Source: Calendula officinalis
Lineage: Eukaryota > Streptophyta > Magnoliopsida > Asterales > Asteraceae
Reading direction: 5' to 3'
Assembly (NCBI GenBank): GCA_963853835.1
Contig: OY970825.1
Location: forward strand, 30,628,835-30,692,834
DNA length: 64,000 nucleotides
Positions 17,789 through 29,225 of the stretch are shown one piece after another. Position numbers and translations under genes: made by a program. The first letter of the stretch is position 1; every line of letters starts with the position of its first letter. The notes beneath the pieces were generated by a model. The model was not told the origin of the DNA, ran no database searches, and saw only the letters and a list, made by a program, of their open reading frames with translations.

Positions 17789-20700
17789 TTAAGTTATTAA
17801 AATCATTCCAATACTACTGACCAAGAAGTTGAATCTTCCTACATCAAATGCTTTTGTAAAAAGATCTGCTAATTGATCATCAGTATGGATTTTAACTACT
17901 TTGATTAATTTCTTTTCATTACAATCTCTTATAAAGTGAAATCTTATTTCAATGTGTTTAGTTTTTGAATGTTTTACTGGATTATTCACAATACTAATAG
18001 CACTTTGATTATCAATAAAAATAGGAGTTTTAAGGATAGAGATACCAAAGTCTAGAAGCTGATTTTGAATCCATAGAACTTGAGCACAGCAAGCAGATGC
18101 AGCTACATATTCTGCTTCAGCAGTAGATGTTGATACATTTGTTTGCTTCTTACATTGCCATGACACTAGTCTTGATCCAAAGAATTGACATCCACCAGTA
18201 GTGGACTTTCTATCTTGACATTCACCTCCATAGTCACTATCTGTATAGGCTATTAGTTCAAAGGGTGAGTCATGTGGATACCATAGACCTAGTGATGGTT
18301 TGCCTTTCAAGTATCTGAATATTCTTTTAACAGCCTGCAAGTGTAGTTCTTTGGGTCTTGCTTGATATCTTGCACACACACAAACACTATACATAATGTC
18401 AGGTCTTGATGCAGTTAAGTACATCAAAGATCCTATCATTGATCTATATAAGTGTTCATCTACATCCTCCCCCTCAACATCAGGATGTAGGTGTTTGTGT
18501 GTTTCCATTGGTGTACTAGCACTTTTACTATCTTTCAAGTCAAACTTTTCCAAGATGTCTTTGACATATTTTGATTGATTTATCAAAATACCGTCAGTTC
18601 TTTGACTGACTTGGAGTCCAAGGAAGAAGTTCATTGGACCCATGGAGCTCATCTTGAATTTAATCTGCATCAGCTCTTCAAACTCTTTGCACAATGTATC
18701 ATTGGTTGAACCAAAGATGATATCATCTACATAGATTTGTACCAGTAGTATATCATCTTTGACTTTCTTTGTAAACAATGTTTTATCAATGGCTCCTCTT
18801 TTAAAGTTGTTCTTCAATAGGTATGATGATAATGTGTCATACCATGCTCTTGGTGCCTGATGTAGGCCATACAGAGCTTTATCCAATTTGAACACATAAT
18901 CACCATGTTTTGGATCTTCAAAACCTGGAGGTTGGCAAACATAGACCTCTTCTTCAATTTTTCCATATAGGAAGGCACTCTTAACATCCATTTGATAGAC
19001 TTTGAATTTCTTGAATGAAGCATATGCTAGAAATATTCTTATTGCTTCAATTCTAGCAACAGGAGCATATACTTCATCATAGTCTATTCCTTCTTCTTGA
19101 GTGTATCCTTGAGCTACAAGTCTGGCTTTATTCTTGATCACTATACCTCTTTCATCTTTCTTGTTTCTGAATATCCATCTTGTTCCAATGGCTCTTTTTC
19201 CTTTGGGTAGAGGTACAAGTGTCCAAACAGCTTGTAATTTAAATTGAAGGAGTTCCTCTTGCATTGCCTCAATCCAGTTTGAGTCCTTCATTGCTTGTTG
19301 GATCTTCTTTGGTTCATCCTGAGACAGAAAGCATTCATACATACATTCATTAGCAATTAAGCTTATATTACACATATTTGCAGTTAAACTTTTGTTTAAT
19401 TTGCTTCTTGTTTGAAGTGGTGAGTTAACATCACTTAGAACAAGGTCTAAAGGATGGTTCTTTTGAGTCCTTGTTGTTGTAGCTTTATCAACCACTAGTT
19501 GATTTTCAAGGTTGGACTCATTTGCCTCAGGTAGTTGTTCTTCTTGAGATCCTTCATTGTCATTAGTATTTGGTTCATCATTATCTTGGTCAGAGTTACT
19601 ACTGCTATCATCTTTATTGAGATCAGTAGTATTGAAGTTGTTACTGGTATCAGTAGTATCTTGAGAATCTAGGTTATAGTTGGGACCAGTAGTATTTTCA
19701 GTACTATTACTGGTACCAGTAGTATTGGAATTACTACTGACCTCATTCTCAGAGTTACTACTGCTTTCAATATTTGAGTTCTTACTGATATCAGTATTAA
19801 CTATGGGAGCAGTATCAACAACTATGTATCTCATCTTTTCTTGACCAGTATAAACAGATGATGTTCCTTCTTTTTGATTAAGACAATTTGAATTACCTGC
19901 ATTGAAATTCATATTAGAATTAAAGGATTTGGTTAGATTGTCTATGTCAAATAGCCAATCTGGACCATTTCCTTGTTCATTAGGTACATTTTCATTAAAG
20001 GATACATTGATGCTTTCTTCAATTATCCTTAGTCTTTTGTTGAATACTCTGTATGATTTACTTTGAGTAGAGTATCCCACAAATATTCCATCATCAGCTT
20101 TGCAGTCAAACTTACCAATTTGTTCTCTTGTAATCAGAATAGTACAAGGGCAACCAAATGATTTTAAGAAACTTATAGAAGGTTTTCTTTTATTAAAAAG
20201 TTCATATGGTGTTTTAAAATGTGGCTTCACTATTAATACTCTGTTCTGAACATAACAAGCAGTATTAACAGCTTCTGCCCAAAAAGTGATTGGTAATTTT
20301 GAGTCTGCTAGCATTGATCTTGCTGCTTCAATGATGGTTCTATTCCTTCTTTCAGCTACACCATTTTGTTGTGGAGTTCTAGGTGAGCTGTATTGCCTGT
20401 CAATACCTTTAAGATCACAAAATTTAATTAGGTTAGCATTTTTAAATTCTGTGCCATTATCACATCTTATGGCTTTCACTTTTTGATCAGATGTGTTTTC
20501 CAGTTTGACAATTAAGTTCTTTATGAGTTCACTTGTTTCATCCTTTGTCCTGAGAAAGAAAACCCATGTATATCTGGAAAAGTCATCAGTAATAACAAGA
20601 CAATATTGTTTCTTTCCAATACTCATTACATTTGTAGGTCCAAAAAGGTCCATATGTAAGAGCTGTAAAGGAACAGAAATAGAGTTCAAAGTTTTGGACT

Positions 20701-21301
20701 TATGAGAAGTCTTGTGTTGTTTACCTTTTAGGCATGCAACACAGTGATGATCACACATGAATTGTTTTTGAGGTAGTCCAATGACCAGATTTCTTTTTAC
20801 TAAATTATTCATGTTTTTAAAATTTGTGTGACACATCCTTCTATGCCAAAGTTCTGATTCAGTGGTGTTTGCCTTGGATATAAAACAGTTGACCTCATTT
20901 GTGGAAATGAGTTCTCCCCCTATATCCAGGCAATACACATTGTTTCTCCTTGGAGTTCTTAAAACAACATATTTTTCATCTAAAATAAACTCAGGAGAAA
21001 GAATGATGCACTCAATGTCTGTGAACAGAATCTTGTTCTTTTTATCACAAACTTGAGACACACTGACAAGATTGTATTTTAGTTCAGCTACATAAAATAC
21101 ATCATCAAAGGTAATTTTTCCATTAGTAACAGTACCTTTACCTGTAATCTTACCTCCCTGGGGATTCTCACCAAATGCCACATATCCTCCATCAAATAAC
21201 TTGAAATCTTTAAGAATTTGCAGATTTCCAGTCATGTGCCTTGAGCATCCACTATCAATATGCCATGTTCTTCCTTTTTCTGGGATCTGAATGCTCTGCA
21301 C
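17789..21301 (-). CDS. pol: Element B pol polyprotein
   Basis: 1170 aa, same domain order and length as A: protease DSG, integrase HHCC and D-D-35-E, RT with YVDD, RNase H with DSD...E...D residues all present. It differs from A at a handful of residues (for example KKFKVYQ for KRFKVYQ). Silent differences cluster at about 18790-19200, where B is closer to C, suggesting recombination. It opens with GTG after the same acceptor-like TTGTGCAG. Confidence 0.95.
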   Translation of the reverse strand: MQSIQIPEKGRTWHIDSGCSRHMTGNLQILKDFKLFDGGYVAFGENPQGGKITGKGTVTNGKITFDDVFYVAELKYNLVSVSQVCDKKNKILFTDIECIILSPEFILDEKYVVLRTPRRNNVYCLDIGGELISTNEVNCFISKANTTESELWHRRMCHTNFKNMNNLVKRNLVIGLPQKQFMCDHHCVACLKGKQHKTSHKSKTLNSISVPLQLLHMDLFGPTNVMSIGKKQYCLVITDDFSRYTWVFFLRTKDETSELIKNLIVKLENTSDQKVKAIRCDNGTEFKNANLIKFCDLKGIDRQYSSPRTPQQNGVAERRNRTIIEAARSMLADSKLPITFWAEAVNTACYVQNRVLIVKPHFKTPYELFNKRKPSISFLKSFGCPCTILITREQIGKFDCKADDGIFVGYSTQSKSYRVFNKRLRIIEESINVSFNENVPNEQGNGPDWLFDIDNLTKSFNSNMNFNAGNSNCLNQKEGTSSVYTGQEKMRYIVVDTAPIVNTDISKNSNIESSSNSENEVSSNSNTTGTSNSTENTTGPNYNLDSQDTTDTSNNFNTTDLNKDDSSSNSDQDNDEPNTNDNEGSQEEQLPEANESNLENQLVVDKATTTRTQKNHPLDLVLSDVNSPLQTRSKLNKSLTANMCNISLIANECMYECFLSQDEPKKIQQAMKDSNWIEAMQEELLQFKLQAVWTLVPLPKGKRAIGTRWIFRNKKDERGIVIKNKARLVAQGYTQEEGIDYDEVYAPVARIEAIRIFLAYASFKKFKVYQMDVKSAFLYGKIEEEVYVCQPPGFEDPKHGDYVFKLDKALYGLHQAPRAWYDTLSSYLLKNNFKRGAIDKTLFTKKVKDDILLVQIYVDDIIFGSTNDTLCKEFEELMQIKFKMSSMGPMNFFLGLQVSQRTDGILINQSKYVKDILEKFDLKDSKSASTPMETHKHLHPDVEGEDVDEHLYRSMIGSLMYLTASRPDIMYSVCVCARYQARPKELHLQAVKRIFRYLKGKPSLGLWYPHDSPFELIAYTDSDYGGECQDRKSTTGGCQFFGSRLVSWQCKKQTNVSTSTAEAEYVAASACCAQVLWIQNQLLDFGISILKTPIFIDNQSAISIVNNPVKHSKTKHIEIRFHFIRDCNEKKLIKVVKIHTDDQLADLFTKAFDVGRFNFLVSSIGMILIT

Positions 21302-21315
21302 AAGTGAGTAAAGGA

Positions 21316-23883
21316 TTAGTTAAGTTTGGGAACCCAAGCTTTATATGTCTTGGGTTCATCCTTTGAGAAATGAGCTTTTGGGGATTTAACTTTGAAGACT
21401 TTTGGTACCCATACTTGTTTATTACTGGTATTTTGTTTTACTACTGTCCTTTTGTAGTTATTACTGGTGTGAGAATTTCCTACTGATCTTGGTTTATACC
21501 CATTGTTTTTAGCTTTTGAATACTTTACTACTGATGGACCAGTAGTATTTGGGTACTTACCATGTTTAGTATGACCAGTAGTGTTTTTAGAGTTAACACC
21601 AGTAGTGTTTTTGAAATTTGTTTTGGGAGCAGTAGTATTTTTGAAATTAGGGTTATTACCAGTAGTATTCTTGTACTGGTACCATACAGCATTATAATTA
21701 GGGTTAACACCAGTAGTAAATTTGTTAGAGTTTCTACTGGTGTTGGAAAATTTAAAATATTGTTTATTTTGATTGGATTTTCCATTATTTTTGAAGTAAT
21801 TGCTGTTCTTTGGGCTTCCAGTTCTTCTGTTTTGAACAAACCTTGGTTTACTTCTTCCAAATCTTGGATCTTCAACAATTGGATTTTTAATTTTATTTAC
21901 TACTGAAAGACCAGTAGTAACTTTTAACTTTTGAGTTTTAGCATTTTCTTTAAGAACTTTAAATTCTTTTAACTCTTTGCAGTTTATTGGATTGTAGTGA
22001 CAATCCTTTGCTAAATGGTTCATTTTATTGCATATAACACATCTTAGTTTCTTATTTTTAGCACCTTCAGGTATTCTTTGGTCTAAGAGTTGTGTTTTAT
22101 TTCTTTCATTCCCCCTTGTTAAAATTTTTGGTACATTATCTGCATTATATTTGGGAGATTCATTTGGACTTTGAGCTGTGTGAAAACTTGTATCAATTGA
22201 TTTTGGTGATTCACTTTGAGATATAGTAAATTCAATTGATTGTTCATCATCAGAAGAATTATTTGATTCAGATGTTTCATTAGATGATTCAGTTTGATTT
22301 TCAGTTTTTAATTCATTAATGATTCTTTCTGAACTGTTTTTAAGAGGTGGAATGATTTTATATGGAGGTGGTACAGCATGATATCCCACCCCATGAACAA
22401 CCTTTTCTGTAGTTTGATTATTAGTTAATTCATCAAGAATTTTAGTGCTTCTTTCAAACTTTTTAATTGTTAATTTATTTTGTTCAATTTCAAGCTGACA
22501 TTCTTCTATTTTACTTGTTAGTTCTTTATTTTTTGTTTCATAAAACTCTTTCTCATCCACAGCTTGAAGCAATTCTTCCTTGATCCGTTGATCAATCATC
22601 TTGTACACCTTTATTTGATGTTCTTGATCAGCAATCACCCCATCAAACTCATGATTTCTTCTGATTGCTTTTGCTAAATCTTCATTTAATTTATTGTTTT
22701 CTTTTTCTAGATTTTTAATAATTTTAGCACATTCAGGAGTACAAGGTTTAGATTTTACCTCAGTTTTGTTGTCAGTAAAGGCCATGAGAGCTTGATTTTG
22801 AGCATGCTCTTCTGCTTGGAAGCTCCAGTCATATCCTTGTCCTTGTTGTGACACAAGAGCAGTTGATTTTGATCTTTTGTCTGGTTGAGGACATTCTTTT
22901 GCAAAGTGACCAAGGTTGTTACAGTTGTAACACTTGACTTTAGTTTTGTCAAATCCTGCTTTGTCACCTTTGTTGAAATTGAGGCTTGTCCTTCCAGTTC
23001 TTTTTAGGAATCTTTTGGTCCTTAGGCTCAGCATAGCCATCTGCCATTTAAGATCCATCTCCTCAAGATCATCTGGATTCAGTTGTTCCAAGTCATCACT
23101 AATCAATGCAGTATGCACATGACTAGTGAAGAAGGATTCTCTTGCAGTATCCTCAGAATCTGCAGCCTTTCCTGCGGAGGTTTCTTGTCCTTGACCTGTA
23201 CTAGACACAAAAGCAGCATTGTTAGAAGAAATAGAAGGGTTTTTGTGATTTACCTCAGTTTCAAACACTCTGAGATCATTATAGAGTTCATCTAACTCCT
23301 TTTCTTCTAAAGCATCTCTTTGTCTGTACACCACTGTGTACATGGCCCATTCTTCACTAAGAGACCTTAGAAACTTCATGTTGACATCCTCTTGATCCAT
23401 CTTTACACCAACTTGGTTGAGTTCACCAATTAGTTTGTTGAATCTGTCAAACACTTGAGTGAGTGTTTCATTGGGCTTTCCTTTGAAATTTTCAAAGTCT
23501 TGTTTGAGAACAGACTTCATATTCCTCTTGGTGCTCTTTGTCCCAACAAATCTCTTCTCCAGTGCTTCCCATAGTATTTTTGCATCATCATATTCAACAA
23601 AGAGATGTTGATAATCATTAGGAATGGCCAGTAAGAGAGTGCTTAGAGTTTTGAGTTCGATGCCTTTATCTTTCTTCTCCTTCTCACATTTAAGTTTGTC
23701 TGCCTCAGTTGCAGAGCTACTTGCTTGAAGTTGACCAGTTTTGTTTCCTTCACAAACGACTTCCCACATGGAATAATCTGTAATAAGCATGTATTGCTTA
23801 ATACGATTCTTCCACATCCCAAAGTTATTGGGTGTGAGTATAGGAATTTTGTTGGCCTGAGTGCTTTCATTATTATCAGTCAT
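21316..23883 (-). CDS. gag: Element B gag, two zinc knuckles
   Basis: 855 aa and nearly identical to A's Gag; ATG start (MTDNNESTQ). Both CCHC knuckles are intact (CYNCNNLGHFAKEC, CVICNKMNHLAKDC) and the coiled coil and octamer-encoded NTTG/PSVVKY tail are kept. Differences from A are scattered substitutions, several in the tail (TGLSVVN for TGHSVVN). Confidence 0.93.
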   Translation of the reverse strand: MTDNNESTQANKIPILTPNNFGMWKNRIKQYMLITDYSMWEVVCEGNKTGQLQASSSATEADKLKCEKEKKDKGIELKTLSTLLLAIPNDYQHLFVEYDDAKILWEALEKRFVGTKSTKRNMKSVLKQDFENFKGKPNETLTQVFDRFNKLIGELNQVGVKMDQEDVNMKFLRSLSEEWAMYTVVYRQRDALEEKELDELYNDLRVFETEVNHKNPSISSNNAAFVSSTGQGQETSAGKAADSEDTARESFFTSHVHTALISDDLEQLNPDDLEEMDLKWQMAMLSLRTKRFLKRTGRTSLNFNKGDKAGFDKTKVKCYNCNNLGHFAKECPQPDKRSKSTALVSQQGQGYDWSFQAEEHAQNQALMAFTDNKTEVKSKPCTPECAKIIKNLEKENNKLNEDLAKAIRRNHEFDGVIADQEHQIKVYKMIDQRIKEELLQAVDEKEFYETKNKELTSKIEECQLEIEQNKLTIKKFERSTKILDELTNNQTTEKVVHGVGYHAVPPPYKIIPPLKNSSERIINELKTENQTESSNETSESNNSSDDEQSIEFTISQSESPKSIDTSFHTAQSPNESPKYNADNVPKILTRGNERNKTQLLDQRIPEGAKNKKLRCVICNKMNHLAKDCHYNPINCKELKEFKVLKENAKTQKLKVTTGLSVVNKIKNPIVEDPRFGRSKPRFVQNRRTGSPKNSNYFKNNGKSNQNKQYFKFSNTSRNSNKFTTGVNPNYNAVWYQYKNTTGNNPNFKNTTAPKTNFKNTTGVNSKNTTGHTKHGKYPNTTGPSVVKYSKAKNNGYKPRSVGNSHTSNNYKRTVVKQNTSNKQVWVPKVFKVKSPKAHFSKDEPKTYKAWVPKLN

Positions 23884-23957
23884 GATTAATAATGTGTGTG
23901 TTTTAAAGATTAAAACTTTTTGTTGTTCTTAACAAATAGTAGATCTAGAACCAATAC

Positions 23958-23969
23958 GCTCTGATACCA
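23958..23969 (-). promoter_or_regulatory. Primer binding site of element B
   Basis: TGGTATCAGAGC on the minus strand, two bases from the 5' LTR that starts at 23972; initiator Met-tRNA type. Confidence 0.93.
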
Positions 23970-23971
23970 CT

Positions 23972-24563
23972 TGTCAGGATCGATTAACTATAAACAAGTT
24001 AATAAACACCTTAGATCTAATTGATGATAGAAGTTGCAGCGGATCAACACTATATCAATGTATTAAGAACGATGAACTGTAAGAACAATATGTAAGAATA
24101 TTAAGAACACAGTTTCACAAAAAGCTTCAATGTATATTATTGAGTTAACAATACACACGTACGTTTACAATTCGTAAGGAACTATATATAATAGTCCTTG
24201 AAGCTAAACTATTTACCCTAGTTATTCTAGGATACGATTTACATCTAATTATAAACGATATACATTGATTTACATTCTATAACTATCTCTGCGAAGATCT
24301 CGGACTTGATATGTTCCATAAACGCGTATCAGTAGTAAAACCAATCACCAGTAGTAAATAAGTAACATCAGTAGTAAACTTGGTGATCAGTAGTAAGTCC
24401 ATAATCAACGTCAGTAGTAACTACAATGATCAGTAGTAACTAAGTTATAGAGAACACCAGCATCAACTTCATCAGTAGTAAATGTTTCTGCCCCATCAGT
24501 AATAAATATAATTATCACTAACTGCAGCATCAGTACTAAGTTGATCTGTGATTTGCTCTAACA
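23972..24563 (-). repeat. Element B 5' LTR
   Basis: 592 bp and apparently identical to 13111-13702. Followed by the TATAA duplication. Confidence 0.95.
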
Positions 24564-25239
24564 TATAAGTCAGATGCCATGCATGCGTGAGCAAGCTAAA
24601 GACTTGTTTTTTTTTATATATATTAAGAACCATTAATTTAATTATTTTAACTACTCCTTTCTCTTCATAATTTTCTTGTGACGATTATAGTACGTACTCT
24701 GTTCATGAGCCCAGACCAATTTTGGAGGCTTTTGTATATTTTTCTATATTATAATCAAATAATTAATAATTCCAAAAGTAACATTCTCTATAGGCCAAAT
24801 TTGATGCATAAAATGCCATTTTAGACAAGGGAAATGTTTCTCGTGACATATCATAATTATTGGTATTTAAAGAAATTAATGGGTTCAGAAACCTAGTAAC
24901 ATGACAACAAAATTCACATATATACATTTTATAGATGGAACTCTGGAAGTCATGACATGCATTCAATTAAGCATACCAACCCTATTCCCAATAATCGTGA
25001 ATTGGATGGTTAATATGACCAAACTACCCTAACCCAGTAACCCTGGCACATTCATTATTCTGGCACGTTAATTCACTTGTGTAATCTCATGTTTTTGAAG
25101 AAACGGTGATCAACCTCATAGTTATCATTGATGTAGAATAAAAACGACACTATATATTACACTCGTTGATTCAACGAATACTGGGATAATATAACCAAAA
25201 CCACGTTGATTAAAGAATTATGTAGGGTTGACATTTAAA

Positions 25240-25700
25240 ACTTGCTCAACGCAAAGAACATAATTTTGAGACAAAAATTTGATTTTCGTAAAAAGTTCAA
25301 CTGATTATTGTATTCTCTATAACACACTTTAAATGAGGCGTATAATTTTGAATGGACCAAAAAAAGCAAACGGGTCATAAACTGAGCCTAAAACAAAGTT
25401 AAATATAATAAGAAAAAAACATAAATGAGAAAATATGCTTTCAGAAATGAGAAGACCCTTTTTGATACAAAAGTTGTTTAAAAGAAACATAAAAATGCAA
25501 ATAAGTGTAAAAAACAATGTTTTTGGGCCGAAAAGTTCGGTAAACCGCCTACCATTGGGCATGCAACAAAGATTCGAGTCAAAAGTTGTACCCTTTCTGG
25601 TAGATCCATTACTTGACATGATCATGAGCTTTAAAAAATATAGAGACGCGCTCCTCTTCCATTGGGCTTGCATCAATAATACTTAATGAAACAAGTAATA
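25240..25700. repeat. Diverged repeat, copy 1
   Basis: Shares an ordered series of words with 26690-27140: TTGCTCAACGCAAAGAACA / TTGTTCAACACAAAGAACA, AAAAATGCAAATAA / AAAAATGCGAATAA, GTAAACCGCCT / GTAAACTGCCT, GATCATGAGC / GATTATGAGC. Same orientation, about 1.44 kb apart, heavily diverged. It may be an old LTR pair or a duplicated non-autonomous element. Confidence 0.45.
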
Positions 25701-26689
25701 TTATAACAAAATCATGATATAATTGTTTAGTTTATGATGTCTCTTTGAAAATATGACTGTTTATATCTTACATGATTCATACATATCCCTTCGTTTAAAA
25801 GATCAAATATTTTTGTTGTTCTTGCTTACATATATAGCTTAGTTTATGATATAGAGATAGGATTCTATGTGTGATTTAAAAGTCACGTGAGTTTAACTTC
25901 TGGGAAAGTGCATTCACATGTGTCATTCCAAACAAATTTAAACGTTGCATAACGTTATGAAGTACGACAATTTAATTTGTGAGTGGACATATGTGAGATG
26001 TAAAGTGTCAATCTGCAGATTGTGGGGGACTAATTGTATATATAGACTGCTAGTGGATTTCTATAAATAAAAATGAAAGTTGTATAAAATCTACCAACTT
26101 AATGAAGGCCCAGTGAAATTAAGGTAATTTGTAACACGGTCAGATCTTTCCAAACCCATACACGCGTATACATGACCATATGGTAATTTTCGATACAAAA
26201 CAAGTGTTATATACATTAGCTTATTATATATGCAGTTTAAGTAAGTCAAATATTTAGTTTATGTAAATTGAATATGCAGTTATAATCATGTAGATATAAA
26301 TATGGAAATTAATTCTACAGGTTTAGGTTTTGTATATAGTTGATTTTGTACTATATATATAAAGATTTCACTTTTGATAATTTTATATTGGTGGTCCAAG
26401 AAGAATTCACAAGTCATTTTCACAAAGCCCAGTTTAACCCAAAACTCTCCTTCATACACTCAGATGTCTGTTACATTAAAAAAATGTCATTGTCGTTGGT
26501 TATGCCAACATTTATATTACATAAAGTGGTTACCACATAAAAATTAAACCGATTATAATCTGGTTTCTCTTAGGTAACCATTTTCTTTTACTAGGATTAA
26601 ACTTATGTGTGCCTTTATGACGTAGACTTAAAACGATAACATAGATTGGTACTATCGATTCTAAGAATACTCATGGATTTGGATCTTCA

Positions 26690-27140
26690 AAATTTGTTCA
26701 ACACAAAGAACACGGATTTTTGGAAAAAAAAATAATCAAATTTTATAAAATCAGAAACTAAATATTCCAGAACTTCAAACAAACTATAAATAAGCCCAAA
26801 AACATGAACAGGCTAAAAAAGACAAATGGGCTGAAAACTAAGCATAAAATAAAGTCCAACAAGTAAACATAGAAAACTAAAAATGCGAATAACTTCCCAA
26901 AAAGAACATTTTTGAACCCGAAATTTCTGTAAACTGCCTTTAGCTGTATATCAGCACGTAGCTCTTATCGATATGGAATTTTTGACTCGTCACTCATATG
27001 AAACGAAGACCCGATGCAAACGTTATGCCATTTTTAGTAAAACTCCTTTTTTTCACACGATTATGAGCATCAACTCTTCAAGTAATAAAAGAGCTCGTTC
27101 CTCTACATTTTGGTCTGCATCACTTTAGTTGAAGAAAAAT
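26690..27140. repeat. Diverged repeat, copy 2
   Basis: Partner of 25240-25700; see there for shared words. The interval between the copies has no recognisable retrotransposon ORF, so an old LTR pair is unproven. Confidence 0.45.
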
Positions 27141-27418
27141 ATAAGTTTTCTAAAAAAAATTGAACAGTACAGAACACTTAAGCGTGCCCTCGTACCTTAC
27201 TCACATGAAGTAGAGAAATAAAAAACACACTTAAAACTAAAGCAACTAGAGAATACGTAGCTAGGTCCAGCAAATCTTGGCAGGTTTTGAAGGGTTGGCA
27301 ATTTATAAACCATGAAAGTGATATGAAACGACAAGTCTTTAATTTCACAAACAACATTCGACATGTATATGACATAACGTATACGGTTGATGCAAATTTT
27401 AAAAAATGGGTTTTGTTA

Positions 27419-27559
27419 ATGACGGCCCTTAGGGCAGTCACTAACATGCATAAAAAGCTTGTACATTGATTAAAAAAGTAATATTCCTAAAATTCAGGGG
27501 GTTGTCTTTTGTTATTTTGACTTTTTAATGACAGCCCTAAGAGCTGTCATTATCATTTT
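27419..27559. mobile_element. MITE-like element with palindromic ends
   Basis: About 140 bp. The left end holds TGACGGCCC-TTA-GGGCAGTCA and the right end AATGACAGC-CCTAAGA-GCTGTCATT, each a near or perfect inverted repeat. The two ends share TAATGAC-GCCCT. No coding capacity. This looks like a small non-autonomous DNA transposon; I cannot assign a superfamily. Confidence 0.45.
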
Positions 27560-28576
27560 CCTTTGAAAATATCATGTTTAATGCATATAGATCTATCACA
27601 ACATATATTTATGTAATTTTTTAATCCAATTAAAATTATCAGGTAGCAAAAAAAATAATTTTGACTTGATTGTAAACAATTTCGAGCTTGTGAACATTAA
27701 TTATGCATGCCACACTAACTATTTGTCGTGGTTATTTCCGGACTTTTATCTGACCATCAAGTTCATCTCATACCAAAGGACCTAAAAGAAGGTATCTCAT
27801 ACCCTTAATCGTCCAAGTAATTGAATTGTCTAGCAAACATACTAAAAAATCTTTCTCGTCATTGAAGATCAAGTTAAAAGAGTATAGAGTGACCTTGTTT
27901 GGGGCACATGTTTAATGGGCCTGCTAGGTCCATCTGGAATATGGCTTTCTGCTAATAACATCAAATTTGTCGAATAGACTACTATTGCTAGGCCCATGTT
28001 TAGTTTACTAGAGTGAAAAATTGTTGGATCAATTTGCATATAGGTGTCTTAAATTTCATAATTGTAAAGAACGAGTAGAATTCACCCGGGCGATGCCGCG
28101 GCGATTTTTCATATGATGATATTTAAAAGATAATTTAATAATGTATATTCTTATATTACCTAAAAGATTGTTTTATATTAAGAAAAAAAAATACTACTTC
28201 ATATTTTAGATGATATAAATCTCAAATATATATTTGAGTTTTATATATCATGTTATTTATATTAAAAAACAAAATATAAATTCAACGATATTTTTTCTAT
28301 GAGGAAAAAACATCTCTTCAGGTTAAGGAGGTTCATCTGTAACGACTAAAGGGTACATGCAAAGCGTGTGGTTGCCCTGAGATTAGTCAACTCGCAAAAC
28401 AAATGTTTACAAAAATATTATTTGTTTGCATAAAAATAAATACATATTGAACTTTTACAAAAGTTTGATTGCTCTAACAAAAAAGAATTACTATATATAA
28501 CTTGGATCATATTTTTAATAATACATATGGGAAAAAGTTAAATATAAAGCTTTTATATAAAATTAATAGTTGCTTG

Positions 28577-28690
28577 ATTGATTTATAAAAAGTAAAAAAC
28601 ATAAGGACCTATTGGTCATTTTTTTAAAGTAATTAATTTATAAAAAATCAAAAGCATAATGACCTGTTGGTCATTTTCTTAAAGTAGTTT
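28577..28690. repeat. Two-copy ~60-bp tandem repeat
   Basis: Two diverged units, each with a TTTATAAAAA block then GACC-N4-GGTC (GACCTATTGGTC, GACCTGTTGGTC) and TTAAAGTA. Each unit can form a short hairpin. Function unknown. Confidence 0.5.
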
Positions 28691-29225
28691 AAATTAGAGG
28701 AGTACGTTGGGCTAGAAACAGAAGTAACCAAAAGATTGAGTTCACACTTAATAGTCAACAAAAATGGCTGATAAAGAAAAAAGAAAAATGTTACCTGCTT
28801 GCCACTGCTCATACCCGATGCTCTTTGTTATATAGTTAATTATCAATCAGGTAACTAGGATTACTTAAATGTAATTGTGTATTCGAACTGAACCACACAA
28901 GCCGTTAGAAAACGAAATTTGAACTAATAAAATCCATACCTCTGATTCGAATCTTCATCAGTAAAATGATTGACTGTAAAATGATTGACAGCTCGTGAAC
29001 TAAACTCTAGAGTTCCCAGATTATTACTATCAGTTTGTTGAAAATATGGAGATCGAGCTGTCAATTATACCTCTGATTTAAATTATTACCCTAGAAAAGA
29101 AATTGATCATAATAACTTCTCGAACAGAAGAATGATCCATAACACCATGAAAGAATGATAGTGAAGGTGATCCATAAACAACATGAGCAACAACATCTAC
29201 ATCGAGGGAGATAGAGGATAGTAGA

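Larger units (their letters stand above)
13111..24563 (-). mobile_element. Element B: near-complete copia element, same family as A, ORF3 interrupted
   Basis: 592-bp LTRs (13111-13702 and 23972-24563) look identical, with TSD TATAA (13106-13110, 24564-24568), PBS and PPT present. Gag and pol are open and almost identical to A. ORF3 is split by a U5-PBS insertion and its C-terminal half belongs to a different sequence type from A's. LTR identity implies very recent insertion. It could supply Gag and Pol in trans but probably not a full ORF3. Confidence 0.95.
24564..29225. other. Intergenic region between elements B and C
   Basis: 4.7 kb of AT-rich DNA. Short open frames (for example 25435-25686) show no recognisable domain and I do not call them genes. 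Contents I can support are listed separately: a diverged repeat pair, a MITE-like palindromic element and a 60-bp tandem repeat. A GC-rich island at 28086-28106 (CACCCGGGCGATGCCGCGGCG) may be a transposon end. The last five bases (GTAGA) are element C's target duplication. Confidence 0.5.

Noticed and set aside
28080..28110. GC-rich CACCCGGGCGATGCCGCGG as a defined transposon end
   Set aside because: It resembles ends of some plant repeats, but I found no matching partner end or target duplication.
24564..29225. Host gene, tRNA or rRNA in the B-C intergenic region
   Set aside because: No exon-like ORF, no tRNA cloverleaf and no rRNA-like sequence was recognised by eye. A formal scan could still find one.
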